From: Pseudoalteromonas sp. XMcav2-N | Lineage (GTDB): Bacteria > Pseudomonadota > Gammaproteobacteria > Enterobacterales > Alteromonadaceae | Assembly (NCBI RefSeq): GCF_024124545.1 | Contig: NZ_JAMXSF010000007.1 | Location: 186,001-250,000, forward strand | Reading direction: 5' to 3' | DNA length: 64,000 bases | Shown: positions 26,839-33,357 of the stretch, one piece after another | Layout of the letters: the number at the start of each line of letters is the position of its first letter | How positions within the stretch are numbered: the first letter of the stretch is position 1 | The notes under the pieces: model-generated | The model's input: only the letters and a program-made list of their open reading frames with translations | The model's database searches: none | What the model was told of the DNA's origin: nothing | Translations under genes and position numbers: made by a program

Positions 26839-28332
26839 TTAGTTAACCGTAAATGCTTGTGACTTAACCAATGCTACCATGTGATCAATGTCAGGCTTAA
26901 GCAGTCTGTCTTCTTCAAGTTTGGCGACTTTGCTGCGGATCAGCGCAAAGTTCTCTTCAATCAGGTCTGAGCAGGTGTTAGGACGTCTGAACTCGATGGC
27001 CTGAGCAGCATACATCAGCTCAATGGCAAAGATTTTTTCCAGGTTACCCAGGATCTGATTCAGTTTACGACCCGAGATACTGCCCATAGACACGTGGTCT
27101 TCCTGGCCCATGGAGGTGGGTACGCTGTCAGCCGATGGCGGGAAGCACAGTGATTTGTTTTCGGTGACCAAAGCTGCGGTGGTGTACTGCGGGATCATCA
27201 TGCCCGAGTTCAGACCGCCAGAAGTGGTTAACAGGCGCGGCAGGCCGTGCAGACCTTCCAGTAGCAAATAACAGCGGCGGTCTGAAATGTTACCCAGCTC
27301 AGCGGCTGCAATCGATGCGTAATCCAGCACCATGGCCAACGGCTGACCGTGGAAGCTACCGCCTGAGATGGCTTCTTCGCTGCTGATCACAATCGGGTTG
27401 TCGGTGACTGAGTTCATTTCAATCTCTGCCAGCTCTTTAAGGTGGTTGTAGGCGTTACGAGACGCACCATGCACCTGTGGAATACAACGCAGTGAATACG
27501 GGTCCTGTACGCGGTCGCACTCTTCGTGATCGGCCATATTTTGTGAGTCTTTGAATAAACGACGCATCCGCTTGGCCACTTCCAGGTTACCGGCAAAGGC
27601 GCGAATTTGGTGCAGCTCTTCACGGAACGGCGACTGGCTGCCCTGCATACCTTCAATACTCATGGCACCGGCAACGTCAGCCAAATCGAGCAGGTAGCGC
27701 ATTTTGGTCAGCGCGGTAATGGCGTGTGAGAGGATAAACTGAGTGCCATTAATCAGCGCCAGGCCTTCTTTGGCGTGCAACTCCATTGGCTCCAGGCCAT
27801 GTTCTTTTAGTGCTTCGGCCGCAGGTACAATTTTGTCACCCTGCCAGAATTCACCTTCGCCAAGCAGCGGCAGGAATAAGTGAGACAGCGGCGCCAGGTC
27901 GCCCGATGCACCCACAGAGCCTTGCTCCGGCACAACAGGAATAAGATCCAGCTCAATAAACTTCAGCATACGCTCCACGGTTTCCAGACGAATACCTGAG
28001 AAGCCCTGGCTCAGCGCGTGAACTTTGGTGATTAACATCAGCTTAGAAATGGGCTTAGCGATTGGCTCGCCAACCCCAACAGCATGAGTGATAAGCAGGT
28101 TTTTTTGCAGCAGATTGGTTTCTTCTGGAGAGATTTGCGTGTCGCACAGCGGACCAAAACCAGTGTTAATACCGTACACGGCCTTGTCTGAGGCGGCCAT
28201 CACGTCTACGTTGCTGCGGCTGGCGTTGATTTTTTCCAGCGCTTCCTGACACAGTTCGGCTTTGATGCTGCCGTCGGCAATGCCGTTGACTGTGTCCAGA
28301 TCCAGACGATCGATACCATATCTAAACGTCAT
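26839..28332 (-). CDS. hutH: Histidine ammonia-lyase
   Basis: 497 residues, start supported by AGGAG. First step of histidine catabolism: L-histidine to trans-urocanate and ammonia. The tripeptide A142-S143-G144 (in GSVGASGDLAPLSH), which cyclises to the MIO electrophile, is intact and at the usual position. YGINTGFG, NGTQFILSHA, QDPYSLRC-type and QEDHVSMG motifs are also present. Length matches typical HutH. It is first in the operon, with hutU 13 bp on. hutI and hutG are not in the window. A divergent LysR gene, beyond a repeat-rich spacer, is the probable regulator. Confidence 0.97.
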   Translation of the reverse strand: MTFRYGIDRLDLDTVNGIADGSIKAELCQEALEKINASRSNVDVMAASDKAVYGINTGFGPLCDTQISPEETNLLQKNLLITHAVGVGEPIAKPISKLMLITKVHALSQGFSGIRLETVERMLKFIELDLIPVVPEQGSVGASGDLAPLSHLFLPLLGEGEFWQGDKIVPAAEALKEHGLEPMELHAKEGLALINGTQFILSHAITALTKMRYLLDLADVAGAMSIEGMQGSQSPFREELHQIRAFAGNLEVAKRMRRLFKDSQNMADHEECDRVQDPYSLRCIPQVHGASRNAYNHLKELAEIEMNSVTDNPIVISSEEAISGGSFHGQPLAMVLDYASIAAAELGNISDRRCYLLLEGLHGLPRLLTTSGGLNSGMMIPQYTTAALVTENKSLCFPPSADSVPTSMGQEDHVSMGSISGRKLNQILGNLEKIFAIELMYAAQAIEFRRPNTCSDLIEENFALIRSKVAKLEEDRLLKPDIDHMVALVKSQAFTVN

Positions 28333-28539
28333 TTTATTCTCCTAAATATCATCTTGTTACAAGCAGATGGTGCTTTTATCCCGCAATCCTAACTTGCTGT
28401 AGTTGTTTTATAAATGCATAATTATCGTAATTCATTCCGGTTTTACCGAACTAAAAAGCTGAACTAAAAAGTATCGAACTAAAAGTTTGGGCGAGTAAGA
28501 GGTGTTGTTTTGGTTGAACAGCGTACGTTTAACCTGGGT
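28333..28539. promoter_or_regulatory. hutH upstream region
   Basis: About 200 bp between the hutH start and the repeat array. AGGAG is at about 28339. An AT-rich part with ATAATTAT (about 28420-28427) and TATAAA-like elements is a plausible promoter and LysR site, but I could not fix one. Confidence 0.4.
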
Positions 28540-28644
28540 CATCCCGAACTCAACTCCGGTAATTCAGCACCCAACTCCGGTTATTAGGCACTCAAATTCG
28601 GTTGTTAAATGCTCAACTCCGATTGTTAAGCATCCAACTCCGGT
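28540..28644. repeat. 21-bp tandem repeat array (5 units), left arm
   Basis: Five contiguous 21-bp units begin at 28540, 28561, 28582, 28603 and 28624. Each ends in a variant of CAACTCCGGT; the first begins with CATCCCG, as does the adjoining REP stem. The units differ at several positions, so the array is old or degenerating. Confidence 0.85.
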
Positions 28645-28745
28645 CATCCCGCACTTGATGCGGGATCTACCAGCCGGCAACTTGGGTGTTAAACCAGACT
28701 GCTGAGTGAGTTGGGCGTAGATCCCGGCTCAGGGCCGGGATGACG
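28644..28745. repeat. Pair of inverted REP-like palindromes (BIME-like)
   Basis: Two hairpins: ATCCCGCA-ctt-ga-TGCGGGAT (28646-28666) and ATCCCGGC-tcag-GGCCGGGAT (28721-28742). The outer ends GTCATCCC...ATCTAC and GTAGATCCC...GGGATGAC are also mutually inverted, so the whole can fold as one cruciform. This is typical of paired interspersed palindromes in gammaproteobacteria. Confidence 0.85.
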
Positions 28746-28816
28746 GAAGAGAAGGCCGGGATGACGTAAGAGGAGGCCGGGATGACAGGATAAATGGCCG
28801 GGAAGAGGGAAGTAAA
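28733..28816. repeat. 21-bp tandem repeat array (4 units), right arm
   Basis: Four contiguous 21-bp units begin at 28733, 28754, 28775 and 28796. Each starts with GGCCGGGA, usually followed by TGAC. The unit is the right end of the REP-like palindrome plus a purine-rich filler. Confidence 0.85.
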
Positions 28817-28899
28817 GGGTGAGTCTTTCGCTTTAGTTCAGATGGTGAATGAATTTAAATGGCTGCACTTATACTATGCAATTAGTCTGTACATCCTGT

Positions 28900-29008
28900 T
28901 ATCCCGCATCCAACTCCGGTCATCCCGCACCCACTCCGGTCATCCCGCACCCACTCTGGTCATCCCGCACTTGATGCGGGATCTACCAGCCGGCAACTCG
29001 GGTGTTAA
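28900..29008. repeat. Second REP-like copy with 20/21-bp tandem units
   Basis: Three units (28900, 28921, 28941; lengths 21, 20, 20) of the form CATCCCGCAC-CCACTCCGGT precede a REP stem at 28961. The 48 bp from 28961 to 29008 repeat 28645-28692 with almost no change. The right-hand palindrome of the first copy is missing here. Confidence 0.85.
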
Positions 29009-29073
29009 ATCTGACGGGAGAAATAGGGTAGGCCGGAGCATTACAAGCCATAAACCAAAAGAGGTAAATACGC

Positions 29074-30015
29074 GTGCAGGTACAAGACGTTGATTTAAGG
29101 TTGTTGCGGATCTTTGTCGCTATTGTGGAGTGTGGTGGACTGTCGGCTGCGGAGTCGCGCCTGAACATCGGCCGTTCGACCATTAGTTCGCACTTATCGG
29201 ATCTGGAAGTACGACTGGGCCTGAAATTATGCAAACGCGGGCGCAGCGGCTTTGAGCTGACAGAGCCGGGCAGGGTGACTTATCAGGCATCGCTGGAGCT
29301 GCTGCAACAGTGTGAAGCCTTTGCCAGCACTGTGGCCAGCTCTAAAAACGAACTCTCGGGGCGAGTGACCATTGCTACCATAGATACTATGGTCAGCGAT
29401 CCCCGTTGCGGTTTAGCGCGCGCCATTTCGGCGCTTAAAGCCCGCGGTGGCAATATTCAGTTTGATATCCATGTGTGTGAAGCCCGCGAAGTCGAAACCT
29501 CAGTGGTCAATGGCCGCTCTCTGGTGGGACTGGGCGTGAGCCGCCATCAGCTGCGCGGTTTGGATTATTATCCGCTGCATAATGAGTACAACTATTTATA
29601 TTGTGCGCAGGGTCACCCTTTGTTTGATTTGGTGGAAAGTGACCAGAGTAAAATCGAGAAGGATAATTTCGATAGAGACAGTGCCGAGTTAGAGGCATTA
29701 CTTGCCGAGGCCGAGGTGATCACCAGTAACTACCTGCGCGATAAAGAAGTGCGCAACGATGGCCTTAACTATCAGAATAGTGCCATTGCCTATCACGACG
29801 AAGGCATTGCCCACTTAATACTGTCTGGCGAGTTTATAGGTTACCTGCCTGAGCATTACGCCAGCTACTGGGTCGACAAAGGCATGTTCAGAGCCATACA
29901 GCCAGAAATATACGCCTATCAGATCCCGGTGATGCTGATCACGTCAAAAAGTAATACGGCATCGCCCTTAGCTGAGGCTTTAATTGAAGAAATAAAACGG
30001 GTGCATGCAAGTTAG
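29074..30015 (+). CDS. LysR-family regulator, probable hut regulator
   Basis: 313 residues from a GTG at 29074, with AGAGGT about 8 bp upstream. The N-terminal winged helix is clear (LRIFVAIVECGGLSAAESRLNIGRSTISSHLSDLEVRLGLKLCKR, residues ~8-54). It is followed by the usual LysR effector domain (GRVTIATIDTM; IKALIEEIKR-like end). The effector domain resembles the group in which two PBP-like lobes bind a small metabolite. It is divergent from hutH across the repeat region, which makes histidine/urocanate utilisation a likely target. The usual proteobacterial regulator HutC is of the GntR family and is not seen here. The link to hut is by position only. Confidence 0.85.
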   Translation: MQVQDVDLRLLRIFVAIVECGGLSAAESRLNIGRSTISSHLSDLEVRLGLKLCKRGRSGFELTEPGRVTYQASLELLQQCEAFASTVASSKNELSGRVTIATIDTMVSDPRCGLARAISALKARGGNIQFDIHVCEAREVETSVVNGRSLVGLGVSRHQLRGLDYYPLHNEYNYLYCAQGHPLFDLVESDQSKIEKDNFDRDSAELEALLAEAEVITSNYLRDKEVRNDGLNYQNSAIAYHDEGIAHLILSGEFIGYLPEHYASYWVDKGMFRAIQPEIYAYQIPVMLITSKSNTASPLAEALIEEIKRVHAS

Positions 30016-30027
30016 AGGGGCCCATAA

Positions 30028-30059
30028 AAAATGCCAGTCAGTTTTGCTGACTGGCATTT
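30028..30059. terminator. Bidirectional terminator between LysR gene and membrane protein gene
   Basis: ATGCCAGTCAG-TTTTG-CTGACTGGCAT is an 11-bp perfect stem. On the minus strand it is followed by six U. It ends both the LysR gene and the XRE-peptide-membrane unit. Confidence 0.85.
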
Positions 30060-30082
30060 GACGATAGTATTTTAAAAGTCAA

Positions 30083-30682
30083 TTAAGATGCGCGGGAAGC
30101 CTGCGCATCTCCTTCTCTTGCGGATAGGATCATCATGGTTAGCAATGCGCCACAACATAGTGCCCAGGCGATATAGATTAATCCTTCAAAATTATCATAT
30201 ATCAATGTCCAGGATTTCAATTCGAAGTAAGACCAGGCAATATTCTCGATCATACCCAAAAAATACACTAACGACATGTATATGTATATCCAATGGAAAA
30301 TGCCATCAAAGTTCGTCAGTTCAATTTGAGGTGACTTTGAAATTAATTTAGAAAGCTGAACTCTAAAAATCAGTACAAAAACAGTAGCAAGACTTAATAT
30401 TAGTTGTGTTCCATAAATAATAGTTCCTTGCAGAAGCGGGCTTTCTGAGGGGGTTACGTAGTTTATCATACCATTCTCAAAAACAACGAATGAGACTCCG
30501 GTTACAATAAATATATAACCGGAAATATGAGTTATATTAGAGTCTTTTTTATATTTGCCATAGCATGCGCAAACGAAAAGAAATATTAGGTACTGGGGAG
30601 TTACAAGGCGATCATCCCAAAGGTGTATATAAAAAAATGCTAAGCAAGCTATGCTGAGCAAGATTAAGTTTGATAGTTTCAT
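30083..30682 (-). CDS. Multi-pass membrane protein of the XRE/twin-GG unit
   Basis: 199 residues, unrecognised. About six membrane helices are visible (near residues 5-20, 30-43, 53-72, 84-108, 130-150 and 166-190), joined by short loops; there is one acidic-basic patch at 108-128. No ATPase, protease or enzymatic motif. The ATG at 30682 lies 3 bp past the stop of the twin-repeat protein, so the two are surely co-translated. The gene is noticeably AT-rich compared with neighbours, which hints at acquisition. It could be an immunity or transport partner, or a sensor, for the small protein. Function unknown. Confidence 0.65.
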   Translation of the reverse strand: MKLSNLILLSIACLAFFYIHLWDDRLVTPQYLIFLFVCACYGKYKKDSNITHISGYIFIVTGVSFVVFENGMINYVTPSESPLLQGTIIYGTQLILSLATVFVLIFRVQLSKLISKSPQIELTNFDGIFHWIYIYMSLVYFLGMIENIAWSYFELKSWTLIYDNFEGLIYIAWALCCGALLTMMILSAREGDAQASRAS

Positions 30683-30685
30683 TCC

Positions 30686-31012
30686 TTATCCTTGTACGCA
30701 ATCCATAGGATTATCAGGTTTTAGATCTGTACTGACTCTAGCAACTCTAGGGGGCTTTTTAGCAACTACTCCACCCACCACCAGCTCACAAATCTTAGTG
30801 TTAAGCTGTTGTTTTTCTGAATTGTCGTTTGACTTTTGAGCCTCAGAAAAAGCGAGCCTGGGTGGCTTCTTTGCTCCTAAACCACCTGTTATTAGCTCCT
30901 GTTGTCTACAAGTTAAGCGATCATTACTCAGATCATGACTTGTTTTCCGACCAGTTAGTTTTACCAGAGAAGCCAATTTAGTTAGAAGTGTGAGTGGGCG
31001 TATCTTTTTCAT
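30686..31012 (-). CDS. 108-residue protein with two double-glycine/AKKPPR repeats, possible peptide precursor
   Basis: A basic N-terminus (MKKIRPLTLLTKLASLVKL, possibly amphipathic) is followed by two blocks 37 residues apart: residues 39-54 (ELITGGLGAKKPPRLA) and 76-91 (ELVVGGVVAKKPPRVA). They are identical at 11 of 16 positions, with E-L, G-G, A-K-K-P-P-R and A kept. Glu-Leu before Gly-Gly, after polar helical stretches starting LSNDRLTCRQQ and SEKQQLNTKIC, recalls double-glycine leader sites of bacteriocin or RiPP precursors, here in tandem, each with a conserved Cys. No modification enzyme or peptidase-ABC exporter is nearby, so this is a hypothesis. It overlaps the upstream XRE gene (ATGA). 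Confidence 0.6.
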   Translation of the reverse strand: MKKIRPLTLLTKLASLVKLTGRKTSHDLSNDRLTCRQQELITGGLGAKKPPRLAFSEAQKSNDNSEKQQLNTKICELVVGGVVAKKPPRVARVSTDLKPDNPMDCVQG

Positions 31013-31323
31013 TTTTCGTCATCCTGTAACTTTGACGCATCATGGCGATTTAAACTGCCACTAATTTGCCTGATTTCATTGAGTAAAGATCGTGTATCTA
31101 TTTTGCATAGCATCAGCCAGCGAAACAGCTGTTTAGACTTAATGTCGCTGACGCCCTGCTCATAGTTACTGATTGTTTTGCGGTCGCACTCCAACTTTCT
31201 GGCCATCAGCTCCTGTGATATGCCGGCATTTTTTCTCATTGCCTTTAAATCATCGCCATCAATCACGTCCTTATTTTCCTTTTTTATTGTAATGCGGAGA
31301 CTTTTCCACATTCTAATGAACAT
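31009..31323 (-). CDS. XRE-family HTH regulator leading the twin-GG unit
   Basis: 104 residues. Residues ~22-75 form an HTH_3/XRE domain (LKAMRKNAGISQELMARKLECDRKTISNYEQGVSDIK). The C-terminal ~30 residues are a charged helical tail. It is the first gene of a three-gene unit, and its TGA overlaps the ATG of the twin-repeat protein by four bases, so it is translated in fixed proportion to that protein. Such arrangements often mean autoregulation of a small peptide or toxin-like module. A second XRE gene is divergent from it, 341 bp away. Confidence 0.8.
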   Translation of the reverse strand: MFIRMWKSLRITIKKENKDVIDGDDLKAMRKNAGISQELMARKLECDRKTISNYEQGVSDIKSKQLFRWLMLCKIDTRSLLNEIRQISGSLNRHDASKLQDDEK

Positions 31324-31664
31324 AATCTTAACAAGAAAGTCGCAATGTTAATACAAAAAGGGAACATGTCAATCTGGCTTAAGTTAGAGTACCCGACCTA
31401 TACCGATGCAACAGCCGTGCGGGACTGTGCGTTACACGATATTTCCAATCGTTAAAAAGGTCAACAGATTGGTTACATTAAGCGGCTTTTAATTAAATAT
31501 TGGGATGACAGTACTCACGCAGCACTTTGGACAAGCAATACACATAAGCGGTTATTGACGCCTGGCGTGCATGCAAAACAAAATGTGTGTTGTCATGGTT
31601 GAAATTGGACTGCGTAAATCCGTGCAGGGTCAGCTGGCAGGGGAAAGGTGATAAGGATACGAGT
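31324..31664. other. Divergent spacer between two XRE genes
   Basis: About 340 bp, AT-rich in part (TTTTAATTAAATATT near 31487-31501), no gene seen. It should contain the two promoters and their operators; no clear palindrome longer than 6 bp was found. Confidence 0.4.
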
Positions 31665-31955
31665 ATGAAAAATGATGCATTTGGCAGAAAGCAAAGGATC
31701 AATAAACTGATGTTCAGGTTACAATGTAATTTGCGACAGTTAAGGCATAAGAACAAGCTCTCGCAGGCTCAGCTGGCCGCCAAGCTCAATGTTGATCAGT
31801 CAACAATCAGTAATTTTGAATCGGGTCGTTCAGTGATGACCATAGAACATGTATACGAACTATACTTGATGTTCGGCGATGACTTCTCCTGCCCGAATAT
31901 CTTGTTTTCTGAGCAAAGTAAAACCAATAACAAGAATGAATGCCTTCAGCAATAA
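31665..31955 (+). CDS. XRE-family HTH regulator
   Basis: 96 residues from the ATG at 31665, supported by AAGGA 8 bp upstream; codons back to 31587 are probably not translated. An HTH_3 domain runs from about residue 18 to 75 (LRQLRHKNKLSQAQLAAKLNVDQSTISNFESGRSVMTIEHVYELYLMFG). Short polar C-terminus. The gene is divergent from the XRE gene of the twin-GG unit and may be its repressor or its partner. No toxin-like gene is attached downstream. Confidence 0.75.
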   Translation: MKNDAFGRKQRINKLMFRLQCNLRQLRHKNKLSQAQLAAKLNVDQSTISNFESGRSVMTIEHVYELYLMFGDDFSCPNILFSEQSKTNNKNECLQQ

Positions 31956-32059
31956 AACAACGGGTCTGAAAATTACCTTAAACACCTCAGAACTCGTTCA
32001 TTTACCGATTTTCTGGCATTTAACCGCGAATTTGTGGATCGTCCGTAGACAAACAGCAA

Positions 32060-32085
32060 CCAGAGTGGCCCGTTGGCCACTCTGG
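32060..32085. terminator. Hairpin between convergent genes
   Basis: CCAGAGTGGCC-CGTT-GGCCACTCTGG, an 11-bp perfect stem, lies between the XRE gene and the convergent Ntn hydrolase gene. It has no U-run. Confidence 0.6.
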
Positions 32086-32097
32086 TAGCGGCAGATG

Positions 32098-33288
32098 TTA
32101 ACTGGCCGCTTGAAACGGCGCGCTGGCGATTTTACTTGCAGAGATCTGCTCTGTCAGATCTGTGGACAGAATGTTTCTGGGAATATCAAATGTTTTGCCA
32201 TTGAGCGTATCGAGATCCAGTTCGCTCAGGTCAACGGAATACACTTGTGGTGAATCATACAAACGCACATAGAACTTTTGGTTGCTCAGGTCCGATAAGG
32301 TGATGTACTGAGTGTAATCGAGTTCTGGCTTGAGTGTTTTTTCCTCCGGAATTTCTCGGATAACGCCCACAGGAATATCCACGGTATTTAAAATATGTGC
32401 AGCCAGATTAATTGCTTCATCTGTGCTGGATACCGGTTTGGCATAGTTGACCATCATTGCAGCTCTGATAAACCGGTGGGTTGGTAGCGGGCCACCTGGC
32501 AATAAGGAAAACCCGTTGCCCTGGCTTTTTATTTCAATGTCTTTTAAGTTACCAGGCTCTGAATGATGCGAAGAGACCGGCGTGACATTGGCGTAGTTGT
32601 TCAGGTTCGTTATATGCCACTGAAAATCCGGGTCATTGGTTAATACCCCGTACTGGTTATTTTCGTGGATCTGAACCTGTCCGTTAATAAATTCAACAAC
32701 AATGCTGTTACCAAAGCGGTCATGGACAGGAAAGTGCTGATGAAACAGTTTATGCCTGGTTGAGTCTGTGACTTGCACATGTGCCTGCGGTTTGTTTTGT
32801 TGGCAGCCGCCCTCTGGGTTATCAGGGGCTAGCCTTTCCTTTACATCCTCACATGTCTGGCAGGTACTCAGAATGTAATCGATTAAATTGGTGACTGCTA
32901 AACCTTTGGCAGGATCGGTTACAGCAGGATAATCGGCAGCATTTTGTAACAGACAGCCCACATACAAGCCTTCAGTGTTAATACCATCTGTGGCGATGGG
33001 TGTTTTTACTGAGTCGGCGATGTGAATATCGTACGCTTTCTCGACCTGATCAAAGTCTAGGGACTGCATGGCTACAAAGCCATAATCGCCTTCCCAAGTA
33101 AACTGGCAGTGTGCTTTTGCCCATTCGCTCGGTAGGCAGTCTTTGCCATCTGGATCAAATAGGTTTTGAACATACTGGTGGCCGGCTTTTCTAAACATCA
33201 ACGAACGTCCCAGCAGCTGAGAAAATTCCTGACTGCGCCCTACTATGATGTCGTCAAAGGTGGTTTTAATTTTGAAGTTAGTACACAT
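32098..33288 (-). CDS. Choloylglycine hydrolase / penicillin V acylase-type Ntn amidohydrolase
   Basis: 396 residues. The start M-C-T-N-F gives Cys2 as the N-terminal nucleophile after Met removal. R18 (VGRSQEF) is conserved, but position 21 is Glu where most family members have Asp. YGVLTNDPDFQWHITNLNNY matches the internal strand with the catalytic Asn. Family members cut amide bonds of bile salts, penicillin V or N-acyl homoserine lactones; in marine bacteria the last are plausible substrates. There is no obvious signal peptide, so it is cytoplasmic unless exported otherwise. It is downstream of the RoxA-like cytochrome gene in the same orientation with a 69-bp gap. Confidence 0.85.
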   Translation of the reverse strand: MCTNFKIKTTFDDIIVGRSQEFSQLLGRSLMFRKAGHQYVQNLFDPDGKDCLPSEWAKAHCQFTWEGDYGFVAMQSLDFDQVEKAYDIHIADSVKTPIATDGINTEGLYVGCLLQNAADYPAVTDPAKGLAVTNLIDYILSTCQTCEDVKERLAPDNPEGGCQQNKPQAHVQVTDSTRHKLFHQHFPVHDRFGNSIVVEFINGQVQIHENNQYGVLTNDPDFQWHITNLNNYANVTPVSSHHSEPGNLKDIEIKSQGNGFSLLPGGPLPTHRFIRAAMMVNYAKPVSSTDEAINLAAHILNTVDIPVGVIREIPEEKTLKPELDYTQYITLSDLSNQKFYVRLYDSPQVYSVDLSELDLDTLNGKTFDIPRNILSTDLTEQISASKIASAPFQAAS

Positions 33289-33357
33289 ATCGGATCCTTA
33301 TCGTTGGTACTTTGTATAAAATGGCCTGCTGCATAGCGACGCAGGCCGCCATCCGCA

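Noticed and set aside
28540..29008. CRISPR array
   Set aside because: The 20/21-bp units are contiguous and degenerate, with no unique spacers and no cas genes, so they are minisatellite and REP repeats.
30686..31323. Toxin-antitoxin pair (XRE antitoxin with a small toxin)
   Set aside because: The small protein's duplicated GG/AKKPPR blocks and the third membrane gene do not fit a known toxin family; I favour a peptide-precursor reading, though it stays unproven.
31493..31756. Cys-rich 87-codon minus-strand frame
   Set aside because: It overlaps the XRE gene antisense and has no ribosome site or homology signs.
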